DNA of 19,941 nt from DASYAN01 sp036501345 (GCA_036501345.1 DASYAN010000023.1:1-19941), one strand, 5' to 3'; numbered from the stretch's first letter, positions 6,497 to 13,415 are shown. Program-made: numbers and translations. Notes: a model not told the origin generated them from the sequence alone.

Positions 6497-8962
6497 ATGA
6501 TGGCTACCAACTTTGATAAGGTTGCTGATAATGCCGGGCAATTTCAGGCAGTGTTACCTTTGGTCAGGACCACAACAAATCTAGGGGTGGGGATAATCCC
6601 TTCCCAACTGACTTTAGAAGATTTACTGTCAGAAACAAGGCAATATCTTGCCGAGCAGGATATTGAGCAGCTTCAGCGTGCTTATGATCTTGCCTTCCAA
6701 GCCCACAAAGGTGCTGTGCGGCGTTCTGGTGAGCCTTACATCCAGCATCCCTTAGAGGTTGCTCTGTTGCTAGCAGCAATGCGTATTGATGCTGCTGGTA
6801 TTGTAGCTGCTCTCCTGCACGATGTTGTTGAAGATACCCATTATTCAGTGGATGATCTGCGTGACCACTTTGGCCCGGCAGTGGCCAATATTGTCGATGG
6901 CGTCACAAAGTTCAATGCCTTGGCGTTGTCTAGCAAGCCGATGTCTACATTGTCCATAAGTGATGACCAAGACGTCCCTATTGCTCCTCCTTCGCTAGTT
7001 GATAAACGCCGTTTGCGCATAGAGACTGTACGCAAGATGTTATTGGCGATGGCTGAAGATCCACGCGTGGTTGTGCTTAAGCTCGCTGACCGCTTGCATA
7101 ATATGCGTACACTTGCTGTGATGTCTCCCGCTCAACAACAGAATACGGCGCGTGAGACCAACGAAATTTATGCTCCGTTGGCTCGTCGCCTGGGAATGTC
7201 TCTGGTGCAGGCTGACCTAGAGGATTTAGCTTTCAGCTACCTGGAACCAGAGAAATATAAGCGCCTTGCTCGTCAGGTTGAAGAAGATGTGAAAAGGCGT
7301 CTCCCTTTTATTAATGAAGTTTATCGCATCTTACATACAGAGATGAAGCGGGCGGGAATCAATGCAGAGGTAATGGCTTGGCAGAAACATCTGGCCAGCA
7401 TTAATCGTAAACTGGAGGATCTTCCCCAGCAGCAGAACAGCAATGAGCTTAGTCAGATCCATGATCTGGTCTCCTTTCGCATCCTCGTCGATACAGACTA
7501 TGAATGCTACCTTGCCCTGGGGCATATTCATGCACTCTGGCGGCCTAAAGATGGTTGTATCAAGGATTTTATTGCCATCCCTAAGGTGAATGGCTACCAA
7601 TCATTACATACAACGGTCTTTTGCCTGGATAACCGCTTGGCTGAAATTCAAATTCGCACTCATGATATGGAGCGAACGGCTGACTATGGCATTGCTAGTT
7701 ACTGGTACCTGAAGGATCGTTTGGGCCAAGAAGAAGATGATGTGCCCGACGAGGATGCGATTCCGGCGAGTTGGCGGTTGTCATATCGCGAGATGGTTAC
7801 CTGGATCGAGCAGTTGCGCGAATGGCAGCATTCCTTACCGCAAGAGGGAGCTGATGAATTTGTCGAAGCGGTCAAAGGAGATATTTTTCAGGAGCAGATC
7901 TTTGTCTTTACGCCCAAAGGCGAGGTAAAGGATTTGCCACTTGGTTCAACTCCTCTTGATATGGCTTATCGGATTCATACGGATCTTGGTGATCATTGCG
8001 CAGGTGCACGTATTATCACGAACATGGATGATAGCGGTCGCCTGGTAACACGTCTTGTGCCGCTCGATTATAAGCTCAAGGGCGGCGAGATCGTTGACAT
8101 CATGATTAACCATGCTGTGCACCCAACACGAGACTGGCTCTCGTTTGCACGTACTGCCGCAGCACGTAATAAGATTCGACGCTACCTCAAAACATATGAA
8201 CGTGAGATCAATCTGCAATTGGGCCGTGAGCGCTTGTCCTTGGCCCTAAAAGCTTCCGGAACTGACGGTGTTAATGACATGGTCGAGGAATTCCTTACCC
8301 GCTTGTGTTCTGAAGAGGTTGCAGCCGATTCAATCTTCAGCCAATATGCAACCCTTGAAGATATCTATGTGGAGCTTGGTCGTGAGGATCTGCAGGTAGA
8401 GCCCGTTCTGGAGCACCTATTGCCTCTCTTACCCAAGCGCTTCGGCAATGAATGTGGCATGCAAGAGGATGAAGGCAATAGAGTGGATGGTAGTGAGGGT
8501 AACCTTGCTAAAAAAGATGGTGAGAGTGCCATCTTGGTCCAGCTAGCCCAATGCTGTTGCCCTATCCCTGGAGACGCGATTGTGGGTTTTCTCACTCCTG
8601 ACCGAGGAATGGTTGTACACCGCTGTGATTGTCAAATGTTACGTCGTAATCGGGATAATACACGTTCGCTGGTAGAAGTTAACTGGTTGCAAATCAAACC
8701 GGAATATTATCTGGCTCAGATCACTATTGTAGCCTATGATCGTGCTGGCTTATTACGTGATGTGGCATCAGTGGTGGCTGATGCAGGTGTTAACATGACA
8801 TCAGTAACTTCTACGAGTACTGCTGCAGCACAAAAAGCAGTGATCACAGCTACCCTCGAGATAGCCTCTGAGACTGGAGTTCTTGATCAAATCGAGCGGA
8901 TCTTACGCCGCTTGCGCCAAGTAAAAAGTGTGGTCGATGTGGTGCGCACTTCGAGCAAGTAA
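6497..8962 (+). CDS. rel: Long RelA/SpoT homologue, hydrolase intact, synthetase motifs altered
   Basis: Counting from ATG 6497 (821 residues): HD hydrolase about 55-215, synthetase about 275-407, TGS 466-527, Cys-rich zinc-finger-like domain 680-720 (C686-C688, H708, C710, C712) and ACT 737-817. Hydrolase residues are all present: RRSGEPYIQHP with H84, HDVVEDT with H108, D109, E112 and D113, and LADRLHNM with D198 and N202. The synthetase keeps D332, K356, D357, Y367 in NGYQSLHT and E383 in EIQIRT. The ATP-loop motif normally G-R-x-K-H reads A-W-Q-K-H (W295, codon 7379-7381), and RxKD reads C-I-K-D (C354, codon 7556-7558). I infer a hydrolase-dominant, SpoT-like enzyme. The start is uncertain: TTG 6428 adds 23 residues but its G-run abuts the codon; ATG 6497 has only weak AGG-type upstream sequence. 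Confidence 0.93.
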   Translation: MMATNFDKVADNAGQFQAVLPLVRTTTNLGVGIIPSQLTLEDLLSETRQYLAEQDIEQLQRAYDLAFQAHKGAVRRSGEPYIQHPLEVALLLAAMRIDAAGIVAALLHDVVEDTHYSVDDLRDHFGPAVANIVDGVTKFNALALSSKPMSTLSISDDQDVPIAPPSLVDKRRLRIETVRKMLLAMAEDPRVVVLKLADRLHNMRTLAVMSPAQQQNTARETNEIYAPLARRLGMSLVQADLEDLAFSYLEPEKYKRLARQVEEDVKRRLPFINEVYRILHTEMKRAGINAEVMAWQKHLASINRKLEDLPQQQNSNELSQIHDLVSFRILVDTDYECYLALGHIHALWRPKDGCIKDFIAIPKVNGYQSLHTTVFCLDNRLAEIQIRTHDMERTADYGIASYWYLKDRLGQEEDDVPDEDAIPASWRLSYREMVTWIEQLREWQHSLPQEGADEFVEAVKGDIFQEQIFVFTPKGEVKDLPLGSTPLDMAYRIHTDLGDHCAGARIITNMDDSGRLVTRLVPLDYKLKGGEIVDIMINHAVHPTRDWLSFARTAAARNKIRRYLKTYEREINLQLGRERLSLALKASGTDGVNDMVEEFLTRLCSEEVAADSIFSQYATLEDIYVELGREDLQVEPVLEHLLPLLPKRFGNECGMQEDEGNRVDGSEGNLAKKDGESAILVQLAQCCCPIPGDAIVGFLTPDRGMVVHRCDCQMLRRNRDNTRSLVEVNWLQIKPEYYLAQITIVAYDRAGLLRDVASVVADAGVNMTSVTSTSTAAAQKAVITATLEIASETGVLDQIERILRRLRQVKSVVDVVRTSSK

Positions 8963-9018
8963 GATTTAAATCCCCTTTTTTCCTACTCGTCAGTCGGTAG
9001 TATCTAACAAGAGACGAT

Positions 9019-9046
9019 TTGAAACGTATACTAATAGGTATACATA
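9019..9046 (+). promoter_or_regulatory. Promoter candidate of the second rel gene with a palindromic spacer
   Basis: TTGAAA (9019-9024) and TACATA (9041-9046) are 16 bases apart. The spacer carries GTATAC-N6-GTATAC (9026-9043): each half-site is itself a palindrome and the pair forms a larger dyad spaced 12 bases centre to centre, about one helical turn. A dimeric repressor bound here would occlude RNA polymerase. The regulator is unknown. Confidence 0.4.
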
Positions 9047-9066
9047 GTCTCGGCTGTCACCGTGTC

Positions 9067-9088
9067 CCTAAAGGTATGCACCTTTAGG
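9067..9088 (+). promoter_or_regulatory. 9-bp hairpin touching the start codon of the second rel gene
   Basis: CCTAAAGGT, loop ATGC, ACCTTTAGG: a perfect 9-bp stem whose last base is the first base of GTG 9088. The loop contains an ATG whose frame reads M-H-L-stop and ends right at that GTG. In RNA this would sequester the only AAGG-like ribosome site for the 9088 start. It could regulate translation. If the true start is ATG 9196, it is just leader structure. Confidence 0.4.
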
Positions 9089-11658
9089 TGTTGAAAAGAT
9101 ATTTTTTGGGCGTTGTGTTTGTATATGGATCAGTGACCCATAGGTCAGGTATTCTATCCCCAGAAACGGGATATGTTTCCATACCCAAGAAGTCTATGAT
9201 AGATAGATCAATAGAACAATACACTGCAGAGGATCCCTACCAGGATGCAATGGAGCAAGTTCTGGCATTGGTATCTCCATATATGAATTCCCAGGAAATA
9301 GATATGGTGATCAGAGCTTTCCAACTGGTGCTAGAGGGTTGTTGTCAAGGGGTCGAAGAGATGCAGCTCCTACCTCGGTTGGAGCGTGGTCTGGCTGTAA
9401 CGACCATTCTGGCTCAAATGATGCATGTCGATGCGATAGGTATTTCTGCTGGCTTGGTCTTTGAGACCGTAGATGCCGAAGTCTTGACTATCGAGCAGGT
9501 CGAGCGTAGCCTGGGAGCAGCTACGGCACGTGTGATTGGCAGTATGGCTCGACTCAACATATTGGAGCGTAAAAAGCAAAATGTGGCAACGGGTGCACTG
9601 ACAGCAATTAAGAATACACAGTCTGCCAGTACTAAAAAAAGTTATGATGAACAAGAAGAGACTAGTCTGGCTCTAAGTGTGGAAAGCAAGAAACCGCGTA
9701 TTCGTGAAGCGATGCGCCGCCAACAGGCCGAGGCTGTCCGCAAGATGTTTGTGGCAATGGCCGATGACCCACGGGTTGTGCTGCTCAAGCTTGCCTATCG
9801 TTTGTATACTATGCGCCTTATACATGAAAAGACGTATTATGGTGATCAACAGCAGATGATCGCGATGGCGCAAGGAGCACGCGAGATATATGCTCCGCTG
9901 GCTGGGCGACTAGGTATGTCACGCGTAGAAAGTGAACTGGAGGATCTAGCTTTTGAGATTCTAGAGCCTGAGAAGTATAACTGGGTACGCGATATCGTCG
10001 AGGTAGAGAGCAAGCAGTGGCGTTCGTATGTTGAACGCGTCTGTGGTATCTTGCGCTCGGAGATGGCTTCGATCGCAGTCAAAGCAGAAGTCTCGGGACG
10101 TGTGAAACATGCTTATAGTTTCTATCGAAAAATTGCACGCGATGTCAGTGAGACTGAGGATTTTGAACAGCTCAAGGCGGCAGCAGACATCAGCAAGATT
10201 CACGATCTCATCGCTTTCCGTATTCTGGTTGATACGACGACTGATTGCTATATTGCACTGAGTCATGTACATAGTCTATGGAAGCCAAAAGAGGGGCGTA
10301 TCAAAGACTTTATCGCCAATCCCAAGCCCAATGGGTATAGCGCACTGCACACGACCATTTTTTGCCTGGATGACCAACTTGTAGAAATTCAGATCCGTAC
10401 CCATGCCATGCATGAAATGGCGGAATACGGTGTTGCCATGCACTGGCACTATAAAGATGTTGGAGACCACGCCTCTGCCTCGGCGAGAGAGTTACTATCT
10501 TGGCTGCGGCAACTCGCCGAATGGCAGCAAGAACTGCGTGCTTCCAGTACCAGTGATACCGAATTTGCAGATGCAGTCAGGGACGACACTTTTCAGGAGC
10601 AGATCTTTGTATTTACGCCCAAAGGTGAAGTGAAAGATCTGCCAGTTGGCTCGACTCCGCTTGACTTTGCCTATCGCATTCATACTGGAGTTGGTGATAA
10701 ATGTGCTGGGGCCCGTATTATTACGCCGATGGATGGTGAGAATTGGGAACGGTCGGTGACGCGCATGGTGCCGCTTGATTATGAGCTGAAGAGCGGAGAG
10801 ATCGTCGATATTGTCACCAATCGTACTGCACACCCAACGCGAGACTGGCTGAACCTTGCCCATACGCCTGCTGCCAAGAGCAAAATTCGCCGCTATATCA
10901 AGATTCACGAACGTCCGATAAATATCCAAATCGGGCGTGAACGGTTAGATCGTGAACTCAAAGCGGCGGGACCGCGTGGGTTGGAGGTTGTCACAGAAGA
11001 TGCCGAGAACACGCTATGTAGCGTGTTACATGTTGAGTCATTTGAAGACATACTGGCGAGCATCGGTTCGGATGATATGCGTCCTCATGCTGTCGTAGTG
11101 AAACTACTTGCATACTGGCAACAGCGTGAAGGGAAAGAGACAAAAGAGCTTAAGGATGATGCAGACACTCGTTCACTTCCTAGTGTGGCCACCAGACCGA
11201 CCGCCGCTCAGTTGGAAATAGCGGGAGTCAGTGGTCTCTTATCTAAGCTAGCAAATTGTTGTTGTCCTCTTCCTGGTGACTCCATCATTGGTTTTGTCAG
11301 TCGTGGTAAAGGGGTGATTGTACATCGGACGGATTGCCGTAATATATCTCGCATCCGGACGCAGGATGGTGAACGACTAATTAACGTGAGCTGGTCGGGA
11401 ATAAGCCAGCAGCGCTATCATGCCCCTATTATACTTGTTGCGCGGAATCGAGGAAGTCTGATGCGCGATATCACAATCGTCGTCGGTGATATTGGAGCTG
11501 ATTTGCTGTCCCTCAATTGCCGAGTCAATCGTGAGGTTGCAGTTGTGACTATGACTGTGCAGATTACCGAACTAGAGGTATTGAATCGGCTTTTCACGCG
11601 CCTGGAGAGAATCAAAGGTGTGACTTCCGTTGCACGCGACCTAGGCGGGAAAAAGTAA
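9088..11658 (+). CDS. rel: Long RelA/SpoT homologue, synthetase intact, hydrolase site lost
   Basis: An 856-residue paralogue of the preceding gene with the same order: degenerate HD about 70-260, synthetase 315-457, TGS 505-570, Cys-rich 715-755 (C724-C726, H746, C750), ACT 776-852. Synthetase residues are canonical: GRVKH with R338 and K340, D382, RIKD (404-407), Y417 in NGYSALHT and E433 in EIQIRT. The hydrolase site is gone: the GEPYIQHP block is unrecognisable with no His, HDVVEDT reads F-E-T-V-D-A-E (125-131), and LADRLHNM reads LAYRLYTM (Y237, T241). I infer a (p)ppGpp synthetase without its own hydrolase. The fold around the lost site is still full length, as in enterobacterial RelA. 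Start uncertain among GTG 9088, TTG 9091 and ATG 9196; none has a good ribosome site. The gap to the first rel gene is 125 bases. Confidence 0.93.
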   Translation: MLKRYFLGVVFVYGSVTHRSGILSPETGYVSIPKKSMIDRSIEQYTAEDPYQDAMEQVLALVSPYMNSQEIDMVIRAFQLVLEGCCQGVEEMQLLPRLERGLAVTTILAQMMHVDAIGISAGLVFETVDAEVLTIEQVERSLGAATARVIGSMARLNILERKKQNVATGALTAIKNTQSASTKKSYDEQEETSLALSVESKKPRIREAMRRQQAEAVRKMFVAMADDPRVVLLKLAYRLYTMRLIHEKTYYGDQQQMIAMAQGAREIYAPLAGRLGMSRVESELEDLAFEILEPEKYNWVRDIVEVESKQWRSYVERVCGILRSEMASIAVKAEVSGRVKHAYSFYRKIARDVSETEDFEQLKAAADISKIHDLIAFRILVDTTTDCYIALSHVHSLWKPKEGRIKDFIANPKPNGYSALHTTIFCLDDQLVEIQIRTHAMHEMAEYGVAMHWHYKDVGDHASASARELLSWLRQLAEWQQELRASSTSDTEFADAVRDDTFQEQIFVFTPKGEVKDLPVGSTPLDFAYRIHTGVGDKCAGARIITPMDGENWERSVTRMVPLDYELKSGEIVDIVTNRTAHPTRDWLNLAHTPAAKSKIRRYIKIHERPINIQIGRERLDRELKAAGPRGLEVVTEDAENTLCSVLHVESFEDILASIGSDDMRPHAVVVKLLAYWQQREGKETKELKDDADTRSLPSVATRPTAAQLEIAGVSGLLSKLANCCCPLPGDSIIGFVSRGKGVIVHRTDCRNISRIRTQDGERLINVSWSGISQQRYHAPIILVARNRGSLMRDITIVVGDIGADLLSLNCRVNREVAVVTMTVQITELEVLNRLFTRLERIKGVTSVARDLGGKK

Positions 11659-11670
11659 AGCCAGCAATGA

Positions 11671-11698
11671 TTGACATGCTACAATCCGATAATGTAAT
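11671..11698 (+). promoter_or_regulatory. Sigma-70-type promoter of the HEPN/MNT block
   Basis: TTGACA (11671-11676), 16 bases, TGTAAT (11693-11698), starting 12 bases after the second rel stop. A loose dyad (ATTGACAT ... ATGTAAT) spans it, which would suit autoregulation by a TA complex; the dyad is imperfect and the regulatory idea is inference. Confidence 0.5.
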
Positions 11699-11721
11699 CT
11701 TCTAGAGAGGAGGTGCTAACC

Positions 11722-12228
11722 ATGGTTGACAACCAGTATATCAGTATTGATCCCAACATCGCATTTGGCAAACCTTGTATAGCAGGAACGCGAATCAGCG
11801 TGGAGTTTATCCTTGAACAGCTTGCTCTAGGCTCTACCATCGATAATTTGCTGGATGACTATCCCCAACTGACACGAGAGCAGATTTATGCATCACTCAA
11901 TTTTGCACGTGAGCGTATTCATAATGAGTATAGCCAAAAACCGGCGCCCTCCTTAGATCAAATCATAAAGCAAATCCTCCCGGTGCTTAAGCAGGCAGAA
12001 GTGAAAAAAGCAGCGCTTTTTGGATCATATGTAAGGGGAGATAACAACGAAAATAGTGATGTTGATATTCTTGTTGATCTTCCCCGAGGAAAAACGCTTC
12101 TTGACTTAGTTGGGTTAAAGCAAGATCTTGAAGAAATACTACAAAGAAAGGTCGATGTAGTTGGATACGGGGCTATCCATCCGCTTTTGAGGGACTCTAT
12201 CCTGGCATCGCAGTATCCAATTTTATGA
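11722..12228 (+). CDS. mntA: MNT nucleotidyltransferase antitoxin fused to DUF433
   Basis: A 168-residue fusion. Residues 1-70 are a DUF433 domain (ISIDPNIAFGKPCIAGTRIS, a predicted helix with ILEQLALG, then LLDDYPQLTREQIYASL), usually found in VapB-like antitoxins. Residues 78-168 are a minimal nucleotidyltransferase with the GS-x10-DxD signature (G101 S102, D113, D115) and a third Asp in KVDVV (D145). In the characterised HepT/MntA system of Shewanella, MntA neutralises HepT by AMPylating a tyrosine of RX4HXY. The start is ATG 11722, 8 bases after GGAGG; GTG 11713 overlaps that site and is rejected. The gene overlaps hepT by four bases (ATGA), typical of coupled TA operons. The DUF433 part may supply DNA binding for autoregulation; that is inference. 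Confidence 0.88.
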   Translation: MVDNQYISIDPNIAFGKPCIAGTRISVEFILEQLALGSTIDNLLDDYPQLTREQIYASLNFARERIHNEYSQKPAPSLDQIIKQILPVLKQAEVKKAALFGSYVRGDNNENSDVDILVDLPRGKTLLDLVGLKQDLEEILQRKVDVVGYGAIHPLLRDSILASQYPIL

Positions 12229-12578
12229 AAAAAGAGCCGATAGTTTTTCTCACCCATAGTTTGGAATCGATTAATCTCATAGAAATGTATGTGCGAGGTG
12301 TAACGGAAGAGTACTTTCATACATCCATAGAGAAGCAAGATCTTGTTGTCAGAAGGCTTGAAATTATCGGAGAGGCAACGAAAAATCTTCCCGACGAATT
12401 CAGGAAGAAGCACTCGGATATTCCGTGGAAAAGAATGGCAGGTTTGAGAGATGTTATCATTCATCAGTATTTTGGCATAGAATACAATATAATTTGGGAT
12501 ACAGTAGTGAGTTTGTTACCAATACTTAAAAAACAGATAGAACAGCTTATTCAGGACTACTCTTCTAAAGAAAACTGA
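12225..12578 (+). CDS. hepT: HepT-like HEPN ribonuclease toxin (DUF86)
   Basis: A 117-residue all-helical HEPN protein of the HepT/DUF86 family. Toxin members cleave RNA as dimers, using Arg and His of the RX4HXY motif. That motif is present and intact as R75-D-V-I-I-H80-Q-Y82, preceded by the usual RRLEIIGEATKNLP and the H-x-DIPW-K-x-MAGLRD region. Y82 is the tyrosine class modified by MntA in the characterised system. Its ATG lies inside the stop of the upstream MNT gene (ATGA), so translation is coupled and antitoxin is made first. Length is normal. Nothing suggests inactivation, so this first module is probably functional. Confidence 0.9.
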   Translation: MKKEPIVFLTHSLESINLIEMYVRGVTEEYFHTSIEKQDLVVRRLEIIGEATKNLPDEFRKKHSDIPWKRMAGLRDVIIHQYFGIEYNIIWDTVVSLLPILKKQIEQLIQDYSSKEN

Positions 12579-12590
12579 GGTGTGCTAATC

Positions 12591-12905
12591 ATGAAGAAGA
12601 GCAACACAATACAGCCTATTATTGACAAGCTGGTAGAGCACATCAGTGCGTTTCCAAGTGTGCAGAAAGTCATTCTTTACGGTTCGCGAGCAAAGGGTAC
12701 GCATAATCCTATTTCTGACATTGATATCGCAGTGGCAGGGGTCAAAGATCGCAGGGAATGGCTATGCATCCATCGTCTAGCAGATGTGGAAGATAACCAA
12801 GTGCCTACTCTCCTGAAAATTGACCTAGTACAGCTTGAGCATGTTGACCCATCGGTACAACAAAGCATTAGGGAAGAAGGACAGATACTGTATGAGCGAT
12901 ACTAG
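12591..12905 (+). CDS. Second MNT-domain nucleotidyltransferase
   Basis: A 104-residue minimal nucleotidyltransferase, close in size to HI0073-type proteins. It has G31-S32-x10-D43-x-D45 and a third Asp (D79 in LKIDLVQ), so the catalytic triad looks complete. It lacks the DUF433 domain of the first module. The start ATG 12591 is 8 bases after GAGGTG; GTG 12582 overlaps that site. The leader (GAGGTG-x-GCTAATC-ATG) resembles that of the first MNT gene (GAGGAGGTGCTAACC-ATG), suggesting module duplication or shared design. It begins 12 bases after hepT and overlaps the next HEPN frame by 14 bases. Since its HEPN partner is interrupted by an insertion, it may now be an orphan antitoxin. Confidence 0.87.
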   Translation: MKKSNTIQPIIDKLVEHISAFPSVQKVILYGSRAKGTHNPISDIDIAVAGVKDRREWLCIHRLADVEDNQVPTLLKIDLVQLEHVDPSVQQSIREEGQILYERY

Positions 12906-13007
12906 GCCAGCCCAGGCTTTTGTGAAGTTTACGCATGCATTGGCTAATCTTGAACGTACTATGACGTTACCAGAAGATAAAGAGGATTACCGTAACTCTG
13001 CAATCCT

Positions 13008-13015
13008 AGCGTTCC
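13008..13015 (+). repeat. Target-site duplication, left copy
   Basis: AGCGTTCC, the original target within the HEPN gene (codons for A-F). An identical copy is at 13107-13114 at the other end of the 91-bp element. Confidence 0.75.
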
Positions 13016-13106
13016 GGTAGAGCCACCTTAAACGGTGGAGGCACTATCATTTGAGCTCAATTCGGCCACGTTTCTGAGCTCGACCACCAGATAATGTGGC
13101 GATACC
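13016..13106 (+). mobile_element. 91-bp MITE-like non-autonomous element
   Basis: Flanked by perfect 8-bp direct repeats AGCGTTCC (13008-13015 and 13107-13114). The ends are imperfect inverted repeats: 13016-13041 and the complement of 13081-13106 share 18 of 26 bases, in blocks GGTA, GCCAC, TTA and GGTGG. The interior holds two GAGCTC palindromes separated by 17 bases. No coding capacity. Eight-base duplications occur with several transposase families, so I do not name one. The insertion brings the stop codon that breaks the HEPN gene. Confidence 0.75.
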
Positions 13107-13114
13107 AGCGTTCC
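13107..13114 (+). repeat. Target-site duplication, right copy
   Basis: Second AGCGTTCC. Coding sequence of the interrupted HEPN gene resumes here in the same frame once one copy and the element are removed. Confidence 0.75.
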
Positions 13115-13415
13115 TGCTTGCACAGGAAACGGCATGGAAAGCCATCAAATGGGTATTGAAGGATAAAATAGCCATTGAAGTAGCCGGACCTAAGCCAGTG
13201 CTCCAGGAAGCTTTTTTACAAGGCTGGCTTGGCAATGATGATATGGTATGGCTTGGTATGGCAGAAGATCGTAATCTTGTGGCACATACCTATAGTGCAG
13301 AACAGGCAATAGAGATTTATCACCGGGTAAAAGACTATGTTGTTGCACTTCGCAAGGCACACGACCTGCTAATCGAGAAATACCCTAGCCTATTAATGAC
13401 TATCTCCAATTAGGC

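Larger units (their letters stand above)
12892..13413 (+). pseudogene. HEPN gene (HI0074 / substrate-binding type) interrupted by a 99-bp insertion
   Basis: The frame opens at ATG 12892, overlapping the MNT gene by 14 bases, reads 42 codons (PAQAFVKFTHALANLERTM ... NSAILAFR) and stops at TAG 13018 inside inserted DNA. Homologous sequence resumes at 13107 and runs to 13413. Deleting 99 bp (13016-13114) joins ...SAILAF to LLAQETAWKAIKWVL in frame and yields a single 140-residue protein, the usual size of HI0074-like proteins (about 140-145). The restored protein has RX4HXY (RNLVAHTY) and the W-K-x-x-K and LEDRN-like landmarks (here MAEDRN). So this is a HEPN toxin or substrate-binding subunit inactivated by insertion. 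A 105-residue C-terminal piece could restart at GTG 13096 within the insert, but that codon has no good ribosome site. The final helices and RX4HXY lie wholly in that piece. Confidence 0.85.

Noticed and set aside
6497..11658. Tandem rel genes as an assembly or duplication artefact
   Set aside because: The proteins differ throughout, including linkers and active sites, although some stretches are similar; they are old paralogues.
11713..11721. GTG 11713 as start of the DUF433-MNT gene
   Set aside because: It overlaps the GGAGG ribosome site that serves ATG 11722.
13016..13106. Naming the transposase family of the MITE
   Set aside because: Several families make 8-bp duplications and the inverted repeats do not match one I can name with confidence.
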